From: JAFAMS01 sp049520515
GTDB lineage: Bacteria; Vulcanimicrobiota; Vulcanimicrobiia; Vulcanimicrobiales; Vulcanimicrobiaceae
NCBI GenBank assembly: GCA_049520515.1
Contig: JBEKPS010000005.1
Coordinates: forward strand, 124,001-188,000
Length of the DNA stretch: 64,000 nucleotides
Direction of reading: 5' to 3'
Shown here: positions 37,366 through 45,137 of the stretch, piece after piece
Numbering within the stretch: position 1 is the stretch's first letter
How the letters are laid out: each line of letters begins with the position of its first letter
Notes under the pieces: model-generated
Told to the model about the DNA's origin: nothing
Databases searched by the model: none
The model's input: only the letters and a program-made list of their open reading frames with translations
Translations under genes and position numbers: made by a program

Positions 37366-39704
37366 GCCTTGAGCTCGACGATCGTCACGCCGCTTCCACC
37401 CTCATTCTCATTCCCGTAGCGAAAATTCCGCACGTTCGGATAGGTTCGCAAGAATTCTTGTAATCCTCGTCCGAGCAGACCCGTCCCCTTGCCGTGGATG
37501 AGACGCAGCGGCGAATGGCCCAGCAGCTGCGCTTCATCAAGCCATTGCTCGACGAGCGGCTGGGCTTCCAAGAAGCGTTTGCCACGGACATCGATCTCCG
37601 GCATCGCACGCGAAGCAATGTCGAGGCTCGGCGTGCTGCTCGTTTGCGTTCGCTTGGCGCGCGAGGCGGCGGCCGGCAGAAGATCATCTTTCGGAACGGT
37701 CGTACGCATCGGTCCGATTTGGACGACGGCCTCGCCGCTTGCGTCATCGAGCGCGACGACGGTGCCCTCTTGCTCGAGACTGCCAACCGTCACCCGGTCG
37801 CCGACACGAACGTTCTCGGCGCGTTCCCCGTCGTGCGTCCGAGCATCGATTCCAAGGTCATGGTGGAGTTGATCGATCGCGCGGCCAAGCGCCGCACTCT
37901 GCGAGGGCGTGACCTTCGCGCGTTTGCGTTCGTCCGAACGCCGCTCGAGATCGCGAACGAATTCGCGCAGCGCCGAGGTCAGACGCTGATCCGCGTCGCG
38001 CGCAAAACTGCGCCGTTCGCTCTCGAGCGCATCGCTGCGACGCTGTGCCTCGGCTTCGAGCGCTTCAAGCCGAGCGCGCTCGCGTGCTGCTGCATCTCGC
38101 TCGGCGGAAGCAGCCGCATTGATCTGGGCAAGCTCCCCGAGCGCACGATCGTAATCGCGCTCGTTTGAGCTGAGAATCGTTTCGGCTCGATCGACAACCG
38201 CCGGATCGACGTGCATCGCACGGGCTAACGGAAACGCAAGCGATTGACCGGGGGCACCCAGCTCCAGCTGATAGGTAGGCGCATACGTTTCCGGATCGAA
38301 GCGCACGCTGGCGTTGCGTACGTATGGCGTATCGTGCGCGAAGAGTTTGAGCTCGCCCGCATGCGTCGTCGCGACGATCAGTGCGCCGGCTGCCAGCAAC
38401 CGCTCGAGAATCGCAACCGCGAGCGCCGCACCCGCACTCGGCTCCGTGCCCCCGCCGATCTCATCGACGAGCACCAGCGCGTGCGGACCTGCGCCCGCAA
38501 GAATCTCGGCATAACGCCGTAGGTGCTCCGAAAACGTTGAGGCGTTCTGCGCAATCGACTGCTCATCACCGATGTCGGCGAAGATGCGTTCGAATCGCCC
38601 GATCGTGCTGCCGGGCGCGGCAGGTATGTGCATTCCGCAATAAGCCATCAGCACAAACAGACCGCTCATCTTGAGCGTCACCGTTTTGCCGCCCATATTC
38701 GGGCCACTGATCAACAGCATGCGCGTTTGATCGTCAAGGCGCAGCGACTGTGGCACGGCACGCTCGCCGAGCAGCGGATGCCGCCCACTCTCGATCGCAA
38801 CGACGCGCACATCCTCGATCTGCGGCGGTTCGGCGTGTTGCGCCTGGGCTAACCGCGCTTTTGCGTGCACCAGATCGAGCGTTGCGTAGATCTCCGCGTC
38901 GCGCTCGATCTGATCGGCCTGCGACCCGACGAGCGACGAAAGCTCGGCAAGGATGCGCGCGACCTCATGTTCTTCTTGCGTGCGCAGCGCCCGCAAGCGG
39001 TTGTTCGCCTCGAGCGCCTCGAGCGGCTCGACGAAATACGTCTGTCCGCTCGAGCTCGAGTCGTGCACGATACCCTTGAACGTGCCGGCAAACTCTGCTT
39101 TGACGGGGACGACGAAACGTCCGTCGCGTACGGTCACGACGTCGTCCTGCAGCATCGAACGGTAGCGCTGGGAACGCGCAATCGCGGTCGTACGCTCGCG
39201 CGCCTCTGCGCCGGCCGACGCGATTCCGCGCCGAAGCCGCGTTAACTCGTGCGATGCACGATCGAGCACGTCACCCCGCTCGCCGATCGCGTCGTCGATG
39301 CGCTTTGCGATCTCCGGCAATGGAACGAAACCGGCGCATAGCGCCACCAGCCGTTCGCCGCCGCTTTCGCGTACACGCCGAACCGCTGCGTTTGCAGCCG
39401 CAATGCCGTTGCCGATCGCGCGCAGGTCGAGCGGCGCAATCGCGCCTCCGCGCTTGGCCGTCGCGACCGCTTCCTGCGACTCGATGACGCGAGCGAGCGA
39501 AAAACCCTCGCCGATCAGCAACCGCATCTCGGTCGTTTGCTCGAGGGCTATCCGCGCCGCATCAAAATCCGCCTGCGGGGAAAGGGCGCGTGCCCAGACG
39601 GTTGCGCGATCGCTATGCGTGTGCGTGGCAAGACGCTCGCAAATCGCGGCCCAATCCAAAACCTCGCACGTGCGAGCGTCGCAGAGAGTATTAGCCGCTG
39701 CCAA
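37362..39704 (-). CDS. mutS2: MutS2 family ATPase/endonuclease
   Basis: 780 residues. MutS core, clamp and ATPase domains are followed by a long coiled coil (~510-600), a KOW-like segment ('VRVGDRVTVGSLEQEGTVVA') and a C-terminal Smr nuclease domain ('EIDVRGKRFLEAQPLVEQWL', 'LIHGKGTGLLGRGLQEFL'). Walker A is 'SGPNMGGKT' and Walker B 'LVLVDEIGGGTEP'. MutS2 suppresses recombination or rescues collided ribosomes; it is not a mismatch-repair MutS. The start is TTG 39704 with GGGAGG just upstream. It overlaps gatB by 14 bases. Confidence 0.95.
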   Translation of the reverse strand: MAAANTLCDARTCEVLDWAAICERLATHTHSDRATVWARALSPQADFDAARIALEQTTEMRLLIGEGFSLARVIESQEAVATAKRGGAIAPLDLRAIGNGIAAANAAVRRVRESGGERLVALCAGFVPLPEIAKRIDDAIGERGDVLDRASHELTRLRRGIASAGAEARERTTAIARSQRYRSMLQDDVVTVRDGRFVVPVKAEFAGTFKGIVHDSSSSGQTYFVEPLEALEANNRLRALRTQEEHEVARILAELSSLVGSQADQIERDAEIYATLDLVHAKARLAQAQHAEPPQIEDVRVVAIESGRHPLLGERAVPQSLRLDDQTRMLLISGPNMGGKTVTLKMSGLFVLMAYCGMHIPAAPGSTIGRFERIFADIGDEQSIAQNASTFSEHLRRYAEILAGAGPHALVLVDEIGGGTEPSAGAALAVAILERLLAAGALIVATTHAGELKLFAHDTPYVRNASVRFDPETYAPTYQLELGAPGQSLAFPLARAMHVDPAVVDRAETILSSNERDYDRALGELAQINAAASAERDAAARERARLEALEAEAQRRSDALESERRSFARDADQRLTSALREFVRDLERRSDERKRAKVTPSQSAALGRAIDQLHHDLGIDARTHDGERAENVRVGDRVTVGSLEQEGTVVALDDASGEAVVQIGPMRTTVPKDDLLPAAASRAKRTQTSSTPSLDIASRAMPEIDVRGKRFLEAQPLVEQWLDEAQLLGHSPLRLIHGKGTGLLGRGLQEFLRTYPNVRNFRYGNENEGGSGVTIVELKA

Positions 39705-41247
39705 TCGCCTCCCGAAGGAGCTCGTTGACCAGCGCGGGGTTGGCTTTCCCGCGGCTCGCCTTCATGACTTGTCCGAGCAGAAACTGCAGTGCACGATCCT
39801 TCCCTTTACGAATCTCCGCGACCGCATCGGCGTTAGCTGCGACGACCTCATCGACGAACTTCTTGATCTCGTCGCGATCGCTCGATTGCGCGAGCCCTTC
39901 ACGCTTCACGAATTCTGCCGGATCGGTAATCTCGCCGTTCCAGACGCGCGGGAACATCTCTTTAGCGGCCTTAGATGTGATCGTTCCGTTCTCAATCAGT
40001 TTGACGAATTCCGACGAGGCCGGGATCGTAAACGTCGCAACCGGCTCGCTGAGTCCCTCTTCGTTTTGCTTCTTCGCAACTTCGCTCAAGAGCAGGTTTG
40101 CGTAACTCTTTGGTTTGACGCCACGACGCACCGCACCATCGAGCAGCACTTCCCACGCTGGGTTATCAACGAGCTGCGCCGCGCTCTTGATCGGTAATCC
40201 GTACTCTTCAACGTAGCGAATATACCGCTTGAACGGGGGCGGCGGCAGCTTGGAACGCAACTCATCAATCCACGCCGCTTCGAATTCGAGCGGAACGAGA
40301 TCCGGATCCGGAAAATATCGGTAGTCGTGCGCTTCTTCTTTCGAGCGCTGCGAATGCGTTACGCCTGCGCCTTCGTCCCAGCCGCGCGTCTCTTGCACGA
40401 CTCGGCCGCCGGATTCCAACAGCTCGATCTGCCGCGCGATCTCGGATTCGATTGCAAGCCGGACGGACCTGAACGAGTTCATGTTCTTGATCTCGGTCTT
40501 CGTGCCGAGCGAGGTGCCGCCGGCGGGACGAATCGAGACGTTGGCATCGCAGCGCAGCGAGCCTTCTTCCATCTTTACGTCGGAGACGCCGAGCTGTACG
40601 AACATTCGCTTGAGAGTCTCGAGGTACGCGACGGCTTGTTCGGCCGTCCGCAAATCGGGCTCCGAGACGCACTCCATTAGCGGAACGCCCGCACGATTGA
40701 AGTCGACGAGCGAATACGTACTGCCGGCGAGGCGCCCATCGCTCGAACCTGCATGCGTCGACTTCCCAGTGTCTTCTTCGAGGTGGATGCGCGTCAATCG
40801 GCACTGACCATGGGAGCCATCCTCGAGCCAAAACTCAACGACGCCGCCTTTACATAGCGGCATGTCGAACTGCGAGATCTGGTAATCCTTGGGCATGTCG
40901 GGATAAAAATAGTTCTTGCGATCGAATTTCGAAAAGCGCGGAATTTCTGACTCAAATGCAAGACCAGCTTTGATCGTCAGCTCGATCGCCTTCTTGTTCG
41001 GAACCGGCAACGCGCCCGGTAATCCCAAACAAACCGGACAAACTTTCGTATTGGGCTCGCCGCCGAACTCGTTCTTACAACCGCAGAACATCTTGGTCTC
41101 GGTTTTAAGCTCAACGTGACACTCGAGCCCAATGACAGCTTCCCAGTTTGAAAGGCGCTCGGTTGAATGGCGCTCCGCCCTAGGCTCCGCGCCCCCCACG
41201 CTTTGCGTGGGGCCCCCATTAGCGGGCGCGCTCTTCATCACGGACAT
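39691..41247 (-). CDS. gatB: Asp-tRNA(Asn)/Glu-tRNA(Gln) amidotransferase subunit B, with repeat-derived N-terminal insert
   Basis: 518 residues from ATG 41247, one base after the gatA stop (TGACATG). GatB signatures: 'WEAVIGLECHVELKTETKMF', the zinc-site Cys residues in 'CGCKNEF' and 'VCPVCLGLPGALP', 'FDRKNYFYPDMPKDYQISQF' and the C-terminal YqeY tail. It transfers ammonia to Glu/Asp mischarged on tRNA, together with GatA and GatC. The first ~34 residues are unlike usual GatB: residues 11-27 are encoded by the dispersed repeat at 41169-41217. No ATG, GTG or TTG lies in frame between the repeat and the domain, so the repeat must be at least partly translated. Confidence 0.95.
   Translation of the reverse strand: MSVMKSAPANGGPTQSVGGAEPRAERHSTERLSNWEAVIGLECHVELKTETKMFCGCKNEFGGEPNTKVCPVCLGLPGALPVPNKKAIELTIKAGLAFESEIPRFSKFDRKNYFYPDMPKDYQISQFDMPLCKGGVVEFWLEDGSHGQCRLTRIHLEEDTGKSTHAGSSDGRLAGSTYSLVDFNRAGVPLMECVSEPDLRTAEQAVAYLETLKRMFVQLGVSDVKMEEGSLRCDANVSIRPAGGTSLGTKTEIKNMNSFRSVRLAIESEIARQIELLESGGRVVQETRGWDEGAGVTHSQRSKEEAHDYRYFPDPDLVPLEFEAAWIDELRSKLPPPPFKRYIRYVEEYGLPIKSAAQLVDNPAWEVLLDGAVRRGVKPKSYANLLLSEVAKKQNEEGLSEPVATFTIPASSEFVKLIENGTITSKAAKEMFPRVWNGEITDPAEFVKREGLAQSSDRDEIKKFVDEVVAANADAVAEIRKGKDRALQFLLGQVMKASRGKANPALVNELLREAIGSG
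41169..41217. repeat. Dispersed 49-base palindrome-bearing repeat, copy 2, inside gatB
   Basis: Nearly identical to 4742-4790 (42 of 49 positions). Its hairpin core, CCCCACGCTTTGCGTGGGG, has the same 8-base arms but the loop is TTT rather than AAA, i.e. the reverse complement of copy 1. It lies within the first codons of gatB, where it is read through. The frame used differs from the one open through copy 1. A second partial GGCGCTC lies a few bases to its left, at 41154-41160. Confidence 0.75.
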
Positions 41248-41248
41248 G

Positions 41249-42760
41249 TCACGATACCCCGAGGGCGCGCCCAAGAACGCCGGTGCCAATGCGTGGAGGG
41301 TATTTTCTCGAATGGAGTGTTGCGATTTCGTATGCATGAGCCGCGCCCAACAAGAGGCGTTCGCCAAAGAGTGGTGCCGTAAGTTGGAGTCCCAGCGGCA
41401 TTTCTGCATCGCCATCTTCGGGACGAGCCCAACCGCACGGAACGGAGATCGACGGCAAGCCTGCGAGCGAGACCGGAATCGTGTAGTAGTCCATCAGGTA
41501 CATGCTGATCGGATCGCTCTTCGCGCCCAGCCGGAATGCGGGAGATGCGGCGGCCGGTGCGGCGATCACGTCGCAGGCGCCAAACGCATTTTCGAAATCG
41601 GCCGCAATCTTGGTGCGCGCCTTTTGCGCCTTCAGGTAATACGCGTCGTAGTAGCCGCTCGAAAGCGCATGCGTGCCGATCAAAATGCGGCGTTTGACTT
41701 CAGGACCGAATCCGGCGGCGCGCGTTCGCTCGTACGTCTCGGCCATGTCGCTTCCTTCGACGCGCAAGCCGTAGCGCACACCATCGAAACGTGCGAGATT
41801 CGATGAGCATTCCGCAGGCGCGATCAAATAGTAGGTCGCGATCCCGTAGTCAGCCGTCGGCAAACCGATCTCGACGATCTCGGCGCCGAGTTTTTCCAAA
41901 TCGGCGTAGGCTTTAGCGTAGACGTCATCGATCGCCGAACCGAGTGACTTGGCTTGATACTCCTTGACAACCCCAACGCGCAGCCCTTTGAGATCCTCGC
42001 GCAGACTCGTCGCGGTGTTCTCGTGCGGAACGTCGACGCTGGTTGAGTCCATCGGATCGTGTCCGGCGATCGCGTCATAGGCGAGCGCCGCGTCTTCGAC
42101 GGTACGCGTCAGCGGCCCGATCTGATCGAGACTCGAGGCGAACGCAATCAACCCATAACGCGAAACGCGTCCGTATGTCGGCTTGAATCCGACGATATTG
42201 CAAAACGCTGCCGGCTCGCGAATCGAACCACCAGTGTCGCTGCCAAGACCGATCGTGCTCTCGTAGCTCGCAACCGCTGCCGCGCTGCCGCCCGAGCTTC
42301 CACCGGGGACACGCTGCGCGTCGTAAGGATTGCGCGTCACGCCGAGCGCAGAATTTTCGCAAGAGCTGCCCATTGCAAACTCGTCGAGATTCGTCTTGCC
42401 GATCGGAATGGCGCCAGCGTCGAGAATACGCTGTACGGCCGTGGCCGTGTACGGCGCATTCCACCCCTCCAATATCTTGGAGCCGGCGGTCGTCTGCGTT
42501 CCGCGCAGGCACATGTTGTCTTTGACAGCCAGTGCAACGCCCGCAAGCGGAAGATGTTCGCCCGCGGCTACGCGCGCGTCAACCCGCTCGGCGTGTGCGC
42601 GTGCAAGCTCTTCGGTCAGCGAGAGAAACGCGCCCACGTCGCCGTCGGTGCGCTGGACGTGCTCGAACGTTGCATCGACAATATCACGGGCCGAACGTTC
42701 GCGCGCGTTGACCTTGCGTGCCGTCTCGGCCGCCGTCATCTCGATGATCGAATCAGCCAT
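41249..42760 (-). CDS. gatA: Asp-tRNA(Asn)/Glu-tRNA(Gln) amidotransferase subunit A
   Basis: 503 residues of the amidase-signature family. The Ser-cisSer-Lys triad is Lys80 ('ALAVKDN'), Ser155 ('VPGGSSGGSAAAV') and Ser179 ('GLGSDTGGSIREPA'). It releases ammonia from glutamine for the GatB kinase/transferase site. Gene order is gatC-gatA-gatB in the direction of transcription, with a 1-base overlap to gatC and a 1-base gap to gatB, so the three subunits should be made together. Confidence 0.97.
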   Translation of the reverse strand: MADSIIEMTAAETARKVNARERSARDIVDATFEHVQRTDGDVGAFLSLTEELARAHAERVDARVAAGEHLPLAGVALAVKDNMCLRGTQTTAGSKILEGWNAPYTATAVQRILDAGAIPIGKTNLDEFAMGSSCENSALGVTRNPYDAQRVPGGSSGGSAAAVASYESTIGLGSDTGGSIREPAAFCNIVGFKPTYGRVSRYGLIAFASSLDQIGPLTRTVEDAALAYDAIAGHDPMDSTSVDVPHENTATSLREDLKGLRVGVVKEYQAKSLGSAIDDVYAKAYADLEKLGAEIVEIGLPTADYGIATYYLIAPAECSSNLARFDGVRYGLRVEGSDMAETYERTRAAGFGPEVKRRILIGTHALSSGYYDAYYLKAQKARTKIAADFENAFGACDVIAAPAAASPAFRLGAKSDPISMYLMDYYTIPVSLAGLPSISVPCGWARPEDGDAEMPLGLQLTAPLFGERLLLGAAHAYEIATLHSRKYPPRIGTGVLGRALGVS

Positions 42761-43053
42761 TACGGTTCACCGATGATGCGCGGGACGCGGAAATACCCGC
42801 CCTGCTCGCGCGGCGCTCCAGCCAGGGCATCGCTGCGTGAAAGACATGGCGCCGGTATGTCCTCGCGATCGACGTTGCGCGACTCGATCACTTGTGCGGT
42901 TGCCGCGACATCCGAGGTGTCGAGCTCATTGAGCGCGGCAACGTGACCCAGAATGTCGGCGAGCTGCGCACCGTAGGTGCGCGCCTCATCATCGGTCAGG
43001 GCAATGCGAGCAAGCTTTGCGACGTAGCGGACGTCAAGATCGGGGCTGGCCAT
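42760..43053 (-). CDS. gatC: Asp-tRNA(Asn)/Glu-tRNA(Gln) amidotransferase subunit C
   Basis: 97 residues. 'VRYVAKLARIALTDDEARTY', 'QLADILGHVAALNELDTSDV' and the C-terminal 'GGYFRVPRII' match GatC, the small subunit that wraps around GatA and GatB and stabilises the complex. The ATG lies 19 bases downstream of the RNA methyltransferase stop; the stop shares one base with the gatA start. Confidence 0.94.
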   Translation of the reverse strand: MASPDLDVRYVAKLARIALTDDEARTYGAQLADILGHVAALNELDTSDVAATAQVIESRNVDREDIPAPCLSRSDALAGAPREQGGYFRVPRIIGEP

Positions 43054-43072
43054 AAGCTAGAGCAAATTCTCC

Positions 43073-44389
43073 CTAAGGAGCATCCTGCCTTCGCACGCGA
43101 GCAAGCGTCTCGACGTGACCCGTCTGCGGAAAGAAATCGAACGGGGTCGTCTCTTCGAGGACATAGCCGGCCGCGCGCAGGTGCGCGAGATCGCGCGCCA
43201 ACGTCGCCGGATTGCAGGACAGATACCAGATCGCTGGGACCCGCGCCGCCGCGAGCGCATCGAGCGTCTGCACGTCGCTGCCTTTTCTGGGCGGGTCGAG
43301 GAACGCGACGTCGGATCGCAGCGCCTTACGGCCTTCGGCCTTTCCTACGAGCGTCTCGACGCGACCGCACAGGAATTGGGCCTTATCCCCAACCCCGTTC
43401 AGCGTCGCATTGGCCCGCGCTTCACGGATCGCGTCTGGATTCTCTTCGATTCCAGTGACCGTCGCGCCACGCAATGCGAACCAAATCGAGAACGTCCCCG
43501 CGCCGCAATAAAGATCGAGCACGCTGCGTGGTTGTGGGAGCTTCGCGAGCTGGGTGAAGAGACGCCCGACCATCATGCTATTGATTTGAAAGAATGAGGC
43601 TGCGGACACGCGATAACGGATGTGCGAGCCGTCGGGCAACGCGATGCGCTCTTCCATCTCGCTTTCGCCCCACACGCTTCGCTGCTTCCGCCCTTGGATC
43701 GCATTCGCGCTCGCTGGTGAAAACGAGTTGCTTATGCCCTTCGTTCCCGGAATGCGTTTTGCCAGATCTGCGGCGGCCGATGCGATTTGCGGTGAAAGTT
43801 CGTTTGTTGTGAATGCTGTTACGCTTTCGCCGGTCGATGCGCCGGCACGCGCGATCACGTGCTTGACCTGCGCGAACGCTTTGCCGAGCGCTGGATCTTC
43901 GGCAGCTTGCCACAACGCAGCGATCTCCGCATCGAGTTGCGGTAAGACCACCGGACACCCATCGATCGGAACGAACGCGTGGCTTCGCATCTGATAAAAC
44001 CCGAATGCAGCGCGATCGTCCCTCCGCTCGACAACGAGTGCCATCTTGTTGCGGTAGGCACGTGGGTCGTCCATGCCGACGGTCGGCGCAACTTCTACGC
44101 CCGAAAAACCGCCGATGCGCTCGAGTGCGTCACGAACGAGCCGTGATTTCCACGCGAGTTGCGCGCGATAAGAAAGATGCTGAACTTGACATCCGCCGCA
44201 CGTTCCGAAGACGGGACAAAACGGATTCGCGCGTTCGGGCGAAGGCTCGATGATCTCGAGCAGCTCACCGACCGCATACGACTTCTTCTTTTCAACGATT
44301 CGAATCCGCGCGCGTTCGTCCGGGAGCGGTCCCCAAACGAAAACAACTTGAGAATCTATTCTACCGACGCCCTGACCGTTTGCGAGCAA
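43073..44389 (-). CDS. TrmA/RlmD-family (uracil-5)-methyltransferase
   Basis: 438 residues from TTG 44389. A TRAM-like N terminus ('NGQGVGRIDSQVVFVWGPLP') precedes a [4Fe-4S] Cys cluster ('CPVFGTCGGCQVQHL') and a Rossmann methyltransferase domain ('VLDLYCGAGTFSIWFA', 'FLDPPRKG'). The nucleophile Cys lies in 'YLSCNPATLARDL'. It methylates U5 of a tRNA or 23S rRNA uridine using SAM; which site is unclear. In-frame coding-like sequence continues about 14 codons upstream of the TTG with no standard start, so the true N terminus may be longer. It is linked to the chemotaxis genes upstream and to gatC downstream. Confidence 0.9.
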   Translation of the reverse strand: MLANGQGVGRIDSQVVFVWGPLPDERARIRIVEKKKSYAVGELLEIIEPSPERANPFCPVFGTCGGCQVQHLSYRAQLAWKSRLVRDALERIGGFSGVEVAPTVGMDDPRAYRNKMALVVERRDDRAAFGFYQMRSHAFVPIDGCPVVLPQLDAEIAALWQAAEDPALGKAFAQVKHVIARAGASTGESVTAFTTNELSPQIASAAADLAKRIPGTKGISNSFSPASANAIQGRKQRSVWGESEMEERIALPDGSHIRYRVSAASFFQINSMMVGRLFTQLAKLPQPRSVLDLYCGAGTFSIWFALRGATVTGIEENPDAIREARANATLNGVGDKAQFLCGRVETLVGKAEGRKALRSDVAFLDPPRKGSDVQTLDALAAARVPAIWYLSCNPATLARDLAHLRAAGYVLEETTPFDFFPQTGHVETLARVRRQDAP

Positions 44390-44424
44390 GTCGGTGAAGC
44401 GAACGTCGTGTTCGCTACCGATCT

Positions 44425-44667
44425 CTATTTTTGTTCTTCGAGGGCCCGCAGGAGCCGATTCGCCTCGTCGATCAACGCCTCGATCCGCTGTGTGGTCGGA
44501 TCGGCAGGCGGACGCCGCAGCGCGGAACGGATGACGACGTACGTCAGTGCAGCCGAAACGCCGGCAACACCAAGCCAGAAAAGCGTACGACGCAACGTCG
44601 CGTCCCGAGCCGCATTGGACTCCGGTGGCACGCCATTTGCTTTCGCGTGTTCGGTCGGCGTCTGCAT
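44425..44667 (-). CDS. Small single-pass membrane protein
   Basis: 80 residues. A polar N terminus is followed by one transmembrane helix ('TLFWLGVAGVSAALTYVVIR') and an amphipathic C-terminal helix ('PTTQRIEALIDEANRLLRAL'). No family is recognised. ATG 44667 overlaps the cheW TGA by one base (TGATG), and AAAGGAAAC is just upstream, so it is translated with the chemotaxis genes. Its position suggests a link to motility or to the membrane side of signalling, but this is inference only. Confidence 0.65.
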   Translation of the reverse strand: MQTPTEHAKANGVPPESNAARDATLRRTLFWLGVAGVSAALTYVVIRSALRRPPADPTTQRIEALIDEANRLLRALEEQK

Positions 44668-45137
44668 CACATGTTTCCTTTATCCGTCAGAGCGTTAGGT
44701 GCCTCCGGACCGAGCAGTTTTTCGACGTCCAACAGAATGATCAAGCGCTCATCGACCCGGCCCAGCGCACCGATAAACTCGTTTGCTAGCCCTTCGAGCA
44801 CCCCTTCGCTCTTCGAAATCTGCTCGACGGGAATGCGAACGACCTCACGGACTTCATCGACGATCATGCCGATGCTGCGGGTATCGATATCCGCAACGAT
44901 AATGCGTGCCAATTTGGTCGGAACCGAATGCGGCATGCCGAGGCGCGTTCGCAGATCGACGACGGGCACGAGCTGGCCGCGCAAATTGATGATACCCTCG
45001 ACGTGTGCGGGGACACGCGGGACGCGTGTAATCGGCACCAACCGATCGATCTCGCGAACTTGCGCGATGTCGATGCCGAACTCGTTGTCTTGCAGCGCGA
45101 ACACAACGACTTGCAGCATGTCGGCCGTCGTCGTCAT
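44667..45137 (-). CDS. cheW: Chemotaxis coupling protein CheW
   Basis: 156 residues with the CheW SH3-like fold: 'VVFALQDNEFGIDIAQVREI', 'VEGIINLRGQLVPVVDLRTR' and 'IGMIVDEVREVVRIPVEQI'. It couples CheA to methyl-accepting receptors at the inner membrane arrays. Its ATG overlaps the cheA stop (ATGA), and its stop overlaps the next small gene. The C-terminal ~20 residues past the fold are unstructured. Confidence 0.95.
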   Translation of the reverse strand: MTTTADMLQVVVFALQDNEFGIDIAQVREIDRLVPITRVPRVPAHVEGIINLRGQLVPVVDLRTRLGMPHSVPTKLARIIVADIDTRSIGMIVDEVREVVRIPVEQISKSEGVLEGLANEFIGALGRVDERLIILLDVEKLLGPEAPNALTDKGNM

